Below are positions 38,665 through 46,906 of a stretch of 64,000 bases of DNA, one piece after another; the stretch's first letter is position 1; each line of letters begins with the position of its first letter. A model generated the notes under the pieces. That model was not told the origin of the DNA, searched no databases, and saw only the letters and a list, made by a program, of their open reading frames with translations. Position numbers and translations under genes: made by a program. The stretch is from positions 806,001 to 870,000 of the forward strand of contig NZ_OY764864.1 of assembly GCF_963668515.1 (NCBI RefSeq), in the 5' to 3' direction. Origin of the DNA: an uncultured Ilyobacter sp. Lineage in GTDB: Bacteria; Fusobacteriota; Fusobacteriia; Fusobacteriales; Fusobacteriaceae.

Positions 38665-38692
38665 ATTATATATCATTTTTTTGTTATGTCAA
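38665..38692 (-). promoter_or_regulatory. sigma-70 promoter of the NSS symporter gene
   Basis: On the reverse strand TTGACA (38687-38692), a 16-bp spacer and TATAAT (38665-38670) form a near-perfect promoter. It leaves a leader of about 115 bases, very A+T-rich. The remainder of 38546-39037 shows no gene. Confidence 0.72.
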
Positions 38693-39020
38693 TACTATTT
38701 TTATAAGCCTAATTGGTGTTTCCTTCTCTAGTGCTTTTAAATAAAAGGGTTGTTATTCTTGAAGAAGTTGAAATTTATATACAATATCAATACAAAACAA
38801 CCTAAAAATATATTTTAGTAATTTTTTTTGTAATTTCTCCAAAAAAATACTGTATTATTTAATAAGTAGTATTAATAATTAAGTCCTTATTTTTTATACA
38901 GTTGAATTATAGTTATTGTATAAAATATTTTTTTTCATTATTTTGTATAAATTATTTTTAACAAGCTCATTGCGTTTAATCAGTATTTAATTTCATTTTA
39001 ATAAAAACAGGTATAAAAAA

Positions 39021-39039
39021 AGTAGACAGAATGCCTACT
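39021..39039 (-). terminator. terminator overlapping the stop codon of the GNAT gene
   Basis: A 7-bp stem (39021-39027 with 39033-39039, one G-U pair) and a run of T on the reverse strand beyond it. The hairpin includes part of the stop codon. Confidence 0.6.
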
Positions 39040-39535
39040 ATATTTTTACCCAGCCCATCATAATATCTGCTTCGAGTTCACCTTGGAAATTTTTGATTCT
39101 TCCCCTTAGCCGGCCCTCTTTTATAAATCCCACTTTCTCATAAAACTGAACAGCCCTTGGATTGGTCTCACGGACCAAAACTTCAAGCCTCATTACGTCT
39201 TTCATTTTGTTTACTTTTTTAAAAAAATATTTAAAGAGGGATTTTCCCAATCCCATGCCCCTATACTCACGGAGGACTGCTATATTGATATCACTTATTA
39301 CGTGGTCAAAAAGATGAAAGTTCTCTCTGCAGCCGTGCAGTTCACCGATTATCTTTCCCTCTACTTCTGCTACGACTATGATCCCGCTGTCTATGGCCTT
39401 TTTTACAAATCCTTCTACATATTCCGTGGTTATTTCATTTTTTAATATAGGAAGTCCACTTCCTTCATAGGCGGCATTTTTATAGAGAGTTTTTATTCCC
39501 TCTATATCTTCAATCTTTCCAAGTCTAACGATCAT
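39038..39535 (-). CDS. GNAT-family N-acetyltransferase
   Basis: About 165 residues. MIVRLGKIEDIEGIKTLY is the usual GNAT start, IAVLREYRGMGLGKSLFKYF is the acetyl-CoA pyrophosphate loop (motif A, R-x-x-G-x-G), and NPRAVQFYEKVGFIKEGRLRG is motif B. The acceptor is unknown. The ATG at 39535 follows TTGGAGG; a longer frame upstream has no support. Confidence 0.87.
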   Translation of the reverse strand: MIVRLGKIEDIEGIKTLYKNAAYEGSGLPILKNEITTEYVEGFVKKAIDSGIIVVAEVEGKIIGELHGCRENFHLFDHVISDINIAVLREYRGMGLGKSLFKYFFKKVNKMKDVMRLEVLVRETNPRAVQFYEKVGFIKEGRLRGRIKNFQGELEADIMMGWVKI

Positions 39536-39803
39536 TTTTTTCCTCCAACCTCTAGGTGATTTCAATTTCAAATTTTTATCACACTTAAATCTGCAGTAAA
39601 AAATCCTCTGCCTAAATATAATTTTATCCTCTAAATTTCCCTGTGTCAATTTAAAAAAATGATTACTTCATATTCATCTGTTGAATACTCTGTCTGAAAC
39701 TACTATAGGGTGGACATATCTAAAAAAAAATGTTATTTTATTATAATTTAAAAATTATTTCAGTCTGTGAATTATAATATATACCTTAGGGAGGAGAACT
39801 GTC

Positions 39804-40604
39804 ATGTTTGATTATCATATACATTCGGAGTTTTCAGATGATTCAACGGAAAAGATGAGCAATATAGTAGAGGAAGCCATAAAAAAAGGCGGTAAAAAAC
39901 TTTGTTTTACGGAGCATATGGAGTTTAACTATCCCCATGAAGAGTTGAAATTTGAATTGGATTATGATGCTTATAAGAGGGAGTTTGAGAGGATAAAATC
40001 AATCTACGGTGAAAGAATTGACCTGTATATGGGTGTGGAAATGGGGATTCAGGCAAATCAAAGAGAGATAGATGAAACGGTAAAATATGCCGGAAACCAT
40101 GATTTTGACTTTATTATAGCATCTGCCCACTGCCTCGAAGGTGAAGATCTCTATAGCATGAACCCAGAGACCCAAAATATAGATGAGTTTTTCACAAGAT
40201 ATTTTCATGAGATGCTAAATGTTTTTAAACACTATAGTGATTACGACGTGGTAGGACATATAGACCTCATAAGAAGGTATTTTCTCAAGGCCCATGACCA
40301 CAGATTATCTAAATCTCAAGAGGTTTTGAGGGAACTTTTGTCTCATATTATAAACAGTGGCAAGGGGATAGAGATAAATACCGGAGGTCTTTTTTATAAG
40401 TCTGCAAATATAAACCCTACTCTTGATATACTAAAGCTCTACAAGGAGATGGGAGGGGAGATAATCACCATAGGAAGTGATGCCCATGTTGCCGAAAGGG
40501 TGATGAGCAACTACTCAAAGGCTATAGAGGCTCTAGATGCAGCAGGATTTAAATATGTGACAACTTATTCTAAGAGAAAAAAAGAGTTTCATAAGATAAA
40601 ATAA
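39804..40604 (+). CDS. PHP-domain phosphoesterase, histidinol-phosphatase (HisJ/HisK) type
   Basis: 266 residues. YHIHSEFSDDS (His5, His7) provides the first metal ligands. FTEHMEF, ASAHCLEG, VVGHIDLIRRY and GSDAHVAERV supply the rest of the trinuclear site of PHP enzymes. This set matches HisJ/HisK histidinol-phosphate phosphatases, last-but-one step of histidine synthesis, but no his genes are near, so another phosphate ester is possible. GGGAGGAG precedes the ATG. Confidence 0.82.
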   Translation: MFDYHIHSEFSDDSTEKMSNIVEEAIKKGGKKLCFTEHMEFNYPHEELKFELDYDAYKREFERIKSIYGERIDLYMGVEMGIQANQREIDETVKYAGNHDFDFIIASAHCLEGEDLYSMNPETQNIDEFFTRYFHEMLNVFKHYSDYDVVGHIDLIRRYFLKAHDHRLSKSQEVLRELLSHIINSGKGIEINTGGLFYKSANINPTLDILKLYKEMGGEIITIGSDAHVAERVMSNYSKAIEALDAAGFKYVTTYSKRKKEFHKIK

Positions 40605-40723
40605 AAATTTAAATATTTTAGAAAATTTAACAGCAATTTAATACTCCTTCCCGTGTCATTAGAGGTATAATCTATTGATGCAGGAAGTTTTTTTATGATT
40701 AAAATAAAAAAAAGGAGAGGCTT

Positions 40724-41626
40724 ATGGTCATTAAAAATTTTGAAGAACTTATAGGAAAAATAAAAAAAAACCAGAAAACCAAAAGAGTTGTCGTCGTCTG
40801 TGCAGATGATAGACATACCTTAGAAGCCCTCAAGAAAGCTGAAAAAGATGGGATAGTACAGTCAATTTTAATAGGGAATAAAAATAAAATAAAGAAACTT
40901 TTAAATGAAATATCCTTCGAAAAAAAAGAAGAAACTATCATAGACTCTGAATCAGATAAGTACGCCGCATCTAAGGCGGTAGAAATCATAAGGGAGCAAA
41001 AGGCGGACTTTATGATGAAAGGTAAAATCCAGACAGCTGATCTCTTAAAAGCTGTTGTTGATAAAAATAAGGGACTCGGTAAAGATCGTATAATGTCCCA
41101 TGTCTCTATTCTAGAAATCCCCACATATCATAAAATTTTGGCTGTAAGTGACGGTGGCATGGTGATCTGCCCCAGTCTTAAAGAAAAAAAACAGATATTA
41201 AAAAATGCCGTTGAAGTTTTCTTGTCTCTCGGGTATGAAAATCCAAAAGTGGCTGTACTGGCAGCAGTTGAGAAGGTAAACCCTAAAATGAAAGAAACTG
41301 TTGACGGAGAAACACTGAAAAATATGAATCAAAATAGAGAGATAGTAAACTGTCTAATCGAGGGTCCTATCTCTTATGATCTGGCAATGTCAATGGAATC
41401 AGCTATAATTAAGGAGTACAAAAGTCCTGTAGCTGGGGATGCAGATATTCTCCTAGTGCCTGATATCACCACAGGAAATATTCTGTCAAAATCTTTGGTT
41501 TATTCTGGAAAGTCAAAAATGGCAGGGTTTATAACAGGGGCAAGAGTTCCTATAGCCCTTACCTCTAGAGGTGCATCTTCAGAGGAAAAATACCTCTCTT
41601 TGGTTATATGTTCGGCCATGTTTTAG
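40724..41626 (+). CDS. ptb: phosphate butyryltransferase
   Basis: 300 residues of the phosphate acetyl/butyryl-transferase family. Marks include VVVCADDRHTLEALKKAEKD, IMSHVSILEIP, VSDGGMVICP, ITTGNILSKSLVY and a terminal PIALTSRGASSEEK. It converts butyryl-CoA plus phosphate to butyryl-phosphate. It is followed 33 bp later by butyrate kinase, which makes ATP from this product. The length is normal. AAGGAGAGG precedes the ATG. Confidence 0.92.
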   Translation: MVIKNFEELIGKIKKNQKTKRVVVVCADDRHTLEALKKAEKDGIVQSILIGNKNKIKKLLNEISFEKKEETIIDSESDKYAASKAVEIIREQKADFMMKGKIQTADLLKAVVDKNKGLGKDRIMSHVSILEIPTYHKILAVSDGGMVICPSLKEKKQILKNAVEVFLSLGYENPKVAVLAAVEKVNPKMKETVDGETLKNMNQNREIVNCLIEGPISYDLAMSMESAIIKEYKSPVAGDADILLVPDITTGNILSKSLVYSGKSKMAGFITGARVPIALTSRGASSEEKYLSLVICSAMF

Positions 41627-41659
41627 TATAACTTTTAATTTGTACGTTGGGAGGAAGAT

Positions 41660-42718
41660 ATGGGGAAATATATACTGGCTATAAATCCTGGATCAATTTC
41701 AACAAAAGTAGCGGTGTATGAAGATAAAAATATTGTGTTTGAAAAAAATATTGAACACCCATCAGAAGAGCTCTCCAAGTTTGAAAAAATTACAGATCAA
41801 TATGAGATGAGATATAAAGAGATTGAAAAGGTGTTGTCAGAGAACAAGTTTCAATTGAATACTTTCTCTGTGATAGTTGCAAGGGGCGGGCCTGTAGCTG
41901 TTTTAGAGCCTGGGGCTTACAGAATAAATGAGGCCATGGTGAAAAAGTTGATGAATAACCCCCTGGTAGACCATGCATCAAATTTAGGGGGAGTAATTGC
42001 CTTTAATCTGGCTAAACCATTAGGTATTCCCGCATTTATCTATGACGCTGTCTCAACAGACCAGATGACAGATATTGCAAGGATTTCCGGGCTAAGGGAG
42101 ATAGCCAGAAAAAGCCTGATCCACGCTCTGAATATGAGGTCGGTGGGAATGAGATGTGCCGAAAAGATGAAAAGAAATTATAATGATCTGAATTTTATAA
42201 TAGCTCATTTAGGAGGAGGGATAACCATAGCCGTTCATGAGAAAGGAAGGATGACCGATCTTGTATCAGATGATGAGGGACCTTTTTCCCCAGAAAGGGC
42301 AGGGAGAGTCGCAGGGAAGGACTTGATCAATATGTGCTATCTGTATGATGAGGATATAATGAAAAAAAAGCTAAGGGGACAGGGGGGGCTAGTCTCTTAT
42401 CTAGGAACCACCAGCACTGTTGAGGTGGAAGAAAGAATAAAAAGCGGAGATGAATATGCAAAGCTCATCTATGAAGCCATGGCTTATCAGGTTTCTAAAG
42501 GCATATGCGAGTTGACAGCTGTGGTAAAGGGAAAGGTGGACCTGATTATAATCACAGGAGGGATTGCATATTCTGAGCTAATGACTTCTTGGATTAAAGA
42601 GAGGGTAGAATGGGTAGCTCCTGTTGAGATAGTCCCCGGGGCAAAGGAGCTAGAAGCACTGGCCTATGGTGCTCTCAGAGTAATAAATGGGAAAGAGAAG
42701 GCTCGTGAATTTAAATAA
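41660..42718 (+). CDS. buk: butyrate kinase
   Basis: 352 residues of the ASKHA acetate/butyrate kinase family. ILAINPGSISTKVAVYE is the first phosphate-binding segment and AHLGGGITIAVHEKGRM the second, followed by VSDDEGPFSPERAG and IITGGIAYSE. It transfers the phosphate of butyryl-phosphate to ADP, the last step of butyrate fermentation. TTGGGAGGAAG precedes the ATG. Its TAA stop is at the same time the outer end of repeat copy B, so the insertion may have supplied the present stop. Confidence 0.93.
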   Translation: MGKYILAINPGSISTKVAVYEDKNIVFEKNIEHPSEELSKFEKITDQYEMRYKEIEKVLSENKFQLNTFSVIVARGGPVAVLEPGAYRINEAMVKKLMNNPLVDHASNLGGVIAFNLAKPLGIPAFIYDAVSTDQMTDIARISGLREIARKSLIHALNMRSVGMRCAEKMKRNYNDLNFIIAHLGGGITIAVHEKGRMTDLVSDDEGPFSPERAGRVAGKDLINMCYLYDEDIMKKKLRGQGGLVSYLGTTSTVEVEERIKSGDEYAKLIYEAMAYQVSKGICELTAVVKGKVDLIIITGGIAYSELMTSWIKERVEWVAPVEIVPGAKELEALAYGALRVINGKEKAREFK

Positions 42719-43259
42719 CCTAAGTTGCTACCTTTATTTCAAATTAAAGTATTGAATTTATAAGAATTCGTTACTTTTCTCTTGAAAGAAAAGTAACCAA
42801 AAGTTCAAGAATTTTCAAATGTCTAGGAAGTAGATATTTCTTTTATCGCCTTTATGAGCTACAGTCCTCGGTTCCCTGCGGAACTTATTCTGCAAGACGG
42901 CTGAGTGCAGGTTCTTTCCTGTATAAGCCCTGCGACTTGAAAATTCAAAAAATCTTCTCTGTGAAACTCCCTCTTTTTCTCTGCGTCCTCTGTGTTCAAG
43001 AGGTTGTGTCCTTATTCGTGTTAATTTTTCTGTCTTTTATTGATTTTCATTCGTGACAAAATCTTTTGACTCTAATATCGATCTTCTCAGTGCAACTCCT
43101 TCTTTTCTCTGTGTCCTCTGTGAGCAAAAGGTCTTGTCTTTATTCGTGTTAATTTCCCTATCTTTTATTAGTGTCCATTCGTGACAAAATCTTTTGATTT
43201 TAATATTCAGATAAATTCAGTAATTTATCAGAATCTCTTTCAAGTAGCAACTTGAGTTA
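42716..43259 (-). repeat. TIR-bounded intergenic repeat element, copy B (544 bp, inverted)
   Basis: Same ends as copy A: TAACCTAAGTTGCTAC at 42716-42731 and GTAGCAACTTGAGTTA at 43244-43259. The CACGAAT/CACAGAGGACRCAGAG module is on the reverse strand and duplicated in tandem (42952-43080 and 43081-43208, about 129 bp each), which accounts for the greater length. A hairpin (GTTACTTTTCT, 6-base loop, AGAAAAGTAAC; 42770-42797) matches the hairpin position in copy A. A G+C-rich block at 42845-42940 is found only here. No coding capacity. Confidence 0.78.
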
Positions 43260-43276
43260 AATAATATATATAAATC

Positions 43277-43306
43277 AAAAAAGGAACCCTAGGGCTCCTT
43301 TTTTTG
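43277..43306 (+). terminator. terminator-like hairpin downstream of repeat copy B
   Basis: AAAAAAGGAACCCT pairs with AGGGCTCCTTTTTT (one mismatch), giving a stem with flanking A and T runs. It probably ends the ptb-buk transcript after it has crossed the repeat. The stretch from here to 43553 contains no gene. Confidence 0.68.
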
Positions 43307-43553
43307 GGGTAAAAACTCATGGCAAAGTCTTTTTAGTTTCTAATGGGGAATTAAAAACTGTGGCTAAGACATATCATTGCCATATTCATAACTGGTATTA
43401 ATATTATAAACCAACATATATTAAAAATCAACATTTATCTCAAAAATAAACCTTTTAAATCTGAAAAAGAACTAATCAATTATAATTTCAAATAATTTTA
43501 TCTTTTGGATCCCTATCGGTGATTTTGGTAAAGGACTGGACCTTTACTTTTAG

Positions 43554-43582
43554 TTGCATTTTTTCATAGTTTCATTTATAAT
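43554..43582 (+). promoter_or_regulatory. sigma-70 promoter of lepA
   Basis: TTGCAT (43554-43559), a 17-bp spacer and TATAAT (43577-43582), 38 bp before the lepA start. One of the best promoter matches in the window. Confidence 0.7.
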
Positions 43583-43620
43583 ATAGTGTGAAAATTTAGA
43601 TTTTAATAGGAGGGCTCAAG

Positions 43621-45423
43621 ATGTTACAAAAATTTAAGAGGAATTTCTCGATAATTGCACATATAGATCACGGTAAATCAACAATTGCCGACAGATTGCT
43701 ACAACTAACTGGGACTATATCAGAACGTGATATGAAGGCCCAGGTCTTAGATTCTATGGATCTTGAGAGAGAAAAGGGGATTACTATAAAGGCTCAGGCT
43801 GTTACCCTCTATTATGACGCAAAAGATGGAAATAGATATGAATTAAATCTAATAGATACTCCGGGACACGTAGATTTTATCTATGAAGTTTCTAGGTCGC
43901 TGGCTGCATGTGAAGGGGCAATTCTTGTGGTAGATGCTGCCCAGGGAGTAGAGGCTCAGACCCTAGCCAATGTTTATCTAGCTCTTGAAAATGACCTAGA
44001 GGTAGTGCCTGTAATCAACAAAATAGATCTTCCTGCAGCTGACGTAGATAAAGTAAAAAATGAGATAGAGGATATCATCGGTTTACCTGCTGACGATGCA
44101 GTTCTGACTTCTGCAAAGGCAGGAATAGGTATAGAGGAGCTTTTAGAGGCTATTATAGAGAGAATACCAGCTCCTGAGCATCAAGAGGAAGGACCTCTAA
44201 AGGCTCTTATTTTTGATTCACATTTTGATGACTATAGAGGGGTAATCACCTATGTAAGAGTACTTGACGGCGGTATCAAAAAAGGTGACAAAATAAAAAT
44301 ATGGTCCACTGGAAAAGAATTGGAAATACTAGAGTGTGGAGTTTTCTCTCCTGTGATGAAGTCTACAGGAGAACTTAGCTCAGGTTCGGTCGGATATATA
44401 ATTACAGGGGTAAAAACTATCCAGGATACCCAAGTGGGAGATACTATTACCCATGCTAAGAGACCTTGTGCAGAACCGCTACAGGGCTACAGACCTGCCC
44501 AGTCTATGGTTTATGCAGGTTTATATCCTATATCAACAGATGATTATTCAGACTTGAGGGATGCCCTTGAAAAACTTCAGCTAAATGATGCTTCTCTTTC
44601 TTTTGTACCAGAAACTTCGTTGGCTCTAGGATTTGGTTTTAGATGCGGATTCTTAGGCTTACTTCATATGGAGATAATCGTAGAAAGACTGAGAAGAGAG
44701 TATAACATAGATCTTATCTCTACCTCACCATCAGTTGAATACAGAGTTCATATGGAAAACGGAAGTTCATATACAATCGATAACCCTTGCGAATTTCCAG
44801 AGTCAGGAAGCGGTAAAAAAACCGTAGAAGAGCCTTTTATAAAAGGAAACATCCTCGTACCGAAAGATTATGTAGGTAATGTAATGGAGCTTTGTCAGGA
44901 AAAAAGAGGCGTTTTTATCGATATGAATTATATCGACGAAAACAGAGCCATGATAACTTACGAACTGCCTTTGGCAGAAATAGTAATAGATTTTTATGAT
45001 AAGCTAAAATCTAGAACCAGAGGTTATGCATCTTTTGAATATGAGATGATAGGATATAAGGAATCTAAACTTGTAAAAGTAGATATACTGGTATCAGGTA
45101 ATCCTGTAGATGCCTTTTCATTCATATCACATGCAGATCACGCCTCTACTAGAGGGAGAGCTATATGTGAAAAACTCAAAGAGATTATTCCTAGGCAGCA
45201 GTTTGAGATACCTATACAGGCAGCACTAGGAGCGAAGATAATAGCTAGAGAAACTATCAGAGCATTTAGAAAAAATGTAACTGCTAAATGTTATGGTGGA
45301 GATATCACAAGAAAGAAAAAGCTCCTAGAAAAACAAAAAGAGGGAAAAAAGAGAATGAAGCAGATAGGGAATGTAGAAATTCCTCAGGAAGCCTTTGTAT
45401 CTGTCTTAAAATTAAACGACTAA
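43621..45423 (+). CDS. lepA: elongation factor 4 (LepA)
   Basis: 600 residues, the usual length. The GTPase domain has G1 [10 protein letters not shown]3 DTPGHVDF and G4 NKIDLP. Then come domain II, the two EF-G-like alpha/beta domains ([17 protein letters not shown]) and the LepA-specific C-terminal domain with [20 protein letters not shown] near the end. It acts on the ribosome, promoting back-translocation or helping assembly under stress. AGGAGGG precedes the ATG; a promoter and a terminator make it a single-gene unit. Confidence 0.97.
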   Translation: MLQKFKRNFSIIAHIDHGKSTIADRLLQLTGTISERDMKAQVLDSMDLEREKGITIKAQAVTLYYDAKDGNRYELNLIDTPGHVDFIYEVSRSLAACEGAILVVDAAQGVEAQTLANVYLALENDLEVVPVINKIDLPAADVDKVKNEIEDIIGLPADDAVLTSAKAGIGIEELLEAIIERIPAPEHQEEGPLKALIFDSHFDDYRGVITYVRVLDGGIKKGDKIKIWSTGKELEILECGVFSPVMKSTGELSSGSVGYIITGVKTIQDTQVGDTITHAKRPCAEPLQGYRPAQSMVYAGLYPISTDDYSDLRDALEKLQLNDASLSFVPETSLALGFGFRCGFLGLLHMEIIVERLRREYNIDLISTSPSVEYRVHMENGSSYTIDNPCEFPESGSGKKTVEEPFIKGNILVPKDYVGNVMELCQEKRGVFIDMNYIDENRAMITYELPLAEIVIDFYDKLKSRTRGYASFEYEMIGYKESKLVKVDILVSGNPVDAFSFISHADHASTRGRAICEKLKEIIPRQQFEIPIQAALGAKIIARETIRAFRKNVTAKCYGGDITRKKKLLEKQKEGKKRMKQIGNVEIPQEAFVSVLKLND

Positions 45424-45438
45424 ATATAAATAAATTTT

Positions 45439-45482
45439 ATCAGGCTCACGTCTTTTCAAATAAAAGGCTTGAGCCTGATTTT
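45439..45482 (+). terminator. rho-independent terminator after lepA
   Basis: ATCAGGCTCA (45439-45448) pairs with TGAGCCTGAT (45470-45479), and an inner CTTTT/AAAAG stem extends the hairpin. A T-rich tail follows. Confidence 0.78.
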
Positions 45483-45533
45483 CTTTTGATAACCCGTTGG
45501 AAAATTAAATTTGTCCCAGGAAAAACTATAATA

Positions 45534-45562
45534 TTGAATTTTTTTGGTTAAAAGGGTATAAT
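45534..45562 (+). promoter_or_regulatory. sigma-70 promoter of the BaiN-type flavoprotein gene
   Basis: TTGAAT (45534-45539), a 17-bp spacer and TATAAT (45557-45562), about 33 bp before the start. Confidence 0.66.
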
Positions 45563-45595
45563 TTTGTTTGAATATTTTATAAGCGGAGGCTAAAG

Positions 45596-46816
45596 TTGAA
45601 AATATATGATTTAATTGTAATAGGTGGAGGTCCGGCTGGGATTTTTGCCGCCATATACGCTGCAAAGAAAAATATGAGTGTGGCCATTATTGAGAAAAAA
45701 AATAATATAGGTAAAAAAATACTCGTGGCAGGTTCTGGAAAATGTAATGTAACACATCAGGGTGAAATTAACTATTTTTTAAATAGATACGGCGACCACG
45801 GGAAATTTTTAAAAAATGCCTTATACAATTATAAGCCAGAAGATTTAATTGATTTTATAGAATCAAAGGGACTGAAGATGCAGGCTCTGGAAAATGGTAA
45901 AATATTTCCTGAAACCATGAGATCTACAGATGTTCTGAATCTTTTGATTAAAGAGCTGAAAAAATTAAAGGTGGATATACTTACAAACAGCAGGGCGATT
46001 TCCTCAGAGAAAAAAAATGAAATCTTTAAAATTAAAACTGATAATGAGACATTTTTTGGAAAAAACCTGCTTATATCCACAGGAGGGAAGTCATATCCGG
46101 CAACTGGGTCAGAGGGAGACGGCTATAAATTAGCTCAGATGTTTGGGCACAGTATAGAGGCGCCTAGACCTGCCTTGACAACTGTATACGTAAATGATTA
46201 TCCCTATGCAGACCTTTCAGGCATATCCTTTCAGAACGTCAAAATAGAACTTTACAGGGGAAATAAGAAGGTGAAAGAACATCACGGGGACGTACTTCTG
46301 ACTCATAGTAATCTTAGCGGTCCTGGAATAATTGATTTTTCAAGAAATTATGAAAAGGGCGATACTCTTTTCATAAATTTTATAGGAAAAGAATTGGAAG
46401 ATATTTCAGGAGAGCTTATAGAGGCCTCTATGACAAATGGGAAACAAAGTATAAAAAGATTTTTTTCCAAGTACAATATTCCTGAAAGATTTTTGAAAAA
46501 GCTGTTTAAAATGCATGATATAGGGGAAGATGTGAAACTTGGGGAACTTTCTAAAGCAGATAGAGTTCTTCTCATAAAGAAACTTTCAAGACATGAGTTT
46601 GTAATATCAAGACTTGGGAATTTTGATCTTGCCATGGCGACGGCAGGAGGAGTATCACTTAAAGAAGTGAGTCAGAAAACCATGGAATCAAAGCTTGTGA
46701 GAGGGCTTTACTTCGCAGGGGAACTTCTTGACATTGACGGAGACACAGGGGGATTTAATATACAGGCTGCATGTTCTACAGGGGTTTTAGCTGCAAAAAG
46801 TATAAAGTTAAATTAA
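45596..46816 (+). CDS. BaiN/HI0933-family NAD(P)/FAD-dependent oxidoreductase
   Basis: 406 residues. The N-terminal GGGPAGIFAA is the FAD-binding motif, with IIEKK closing strand 2. GKKILVAGSGKCNVTH, STGGKSYPATGSEGDGY and the C-terminal ATAGGVSLKEV, ESKLVRGLYFAGELLDIDGD and GGFNIQAACSTG are hallmarks of this family. Some members act on bile-acid intermediates, but for most the substrate is unknown. The start is a TTG with GGCGGAGG upstream. It converges on fruA. Confidence 0.88.
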   Translation: MKIYDLIVIGGGPAGIFAAIYAAKKNMSVAIIEKKNNIGKKILVAGSGKCNVTHQGEINYFLNRYGDHGKFLKNALYNYKPEDLIDFIESKGLKMQALENGKIFPETMRSTDVLNLLIKELKKLKVDILTNSRAISSEKKNEIFKIKTDNETFFGKNLLISTGGKSYPATGSEGDGYKLAQMFGHSIEAPRPALTTVYVNDYPYADLSGISFQNVKIELYRGNKKVKEHHGDVLLTHSNLSGPGIIDFSRNYEKGDTLFINFIGKELEDISGELIEASMTNGKQSIKRFFSKYNIPERFLKKLFKMHDIGEDVKLGELSKADRVLLIKKLSRHEFVISRLGNFDLAMATAGGVSLKEVSQKTMESKLVRGLYFAGELLDIDGDTGGFNIQAACSTGVLAAKSIKLN

Positions 46817-46859
46817 TTTTCGGATTAAAAAAACTGTCTAAAAAATATTTAAGTTGAAG

Positions 46860-46889
46860 TAAAGGCCGTGGCTATGACCACGGCCTTTA
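46860..46889. terminator. bidirectional terminator between the BaiN-type gene and fruA
   Basis: A perfect 12-bp stem (46860-46871 with 46878-46889) around a 6-base loop. It can end both converging transcripts. Confidence 0.8.
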
Positions 46890-46906
46890 TAGTTAAAAAA
46901 TCACTG

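Noticed and set aside
39536..39649. Longer start for the GNAT gene
   Set aside because: The extra 38 residues match nothing in the family, and TTGGAGG lies directly before the ATG at 39535.
35601..43259. Repeat modules considered as a CRISPR array
   Set aside because: Only one or two long, imperfect modules with no regular short repeats, spacers or cas genes; the terminal inverted repeats indicate a mobile element instead.
45288..45551. Open frame running from the end of lepA through its terminator
   Set aside because: Starts within lepA in another frame, crosses the terminator hairpin and has no similarity to a known protein.
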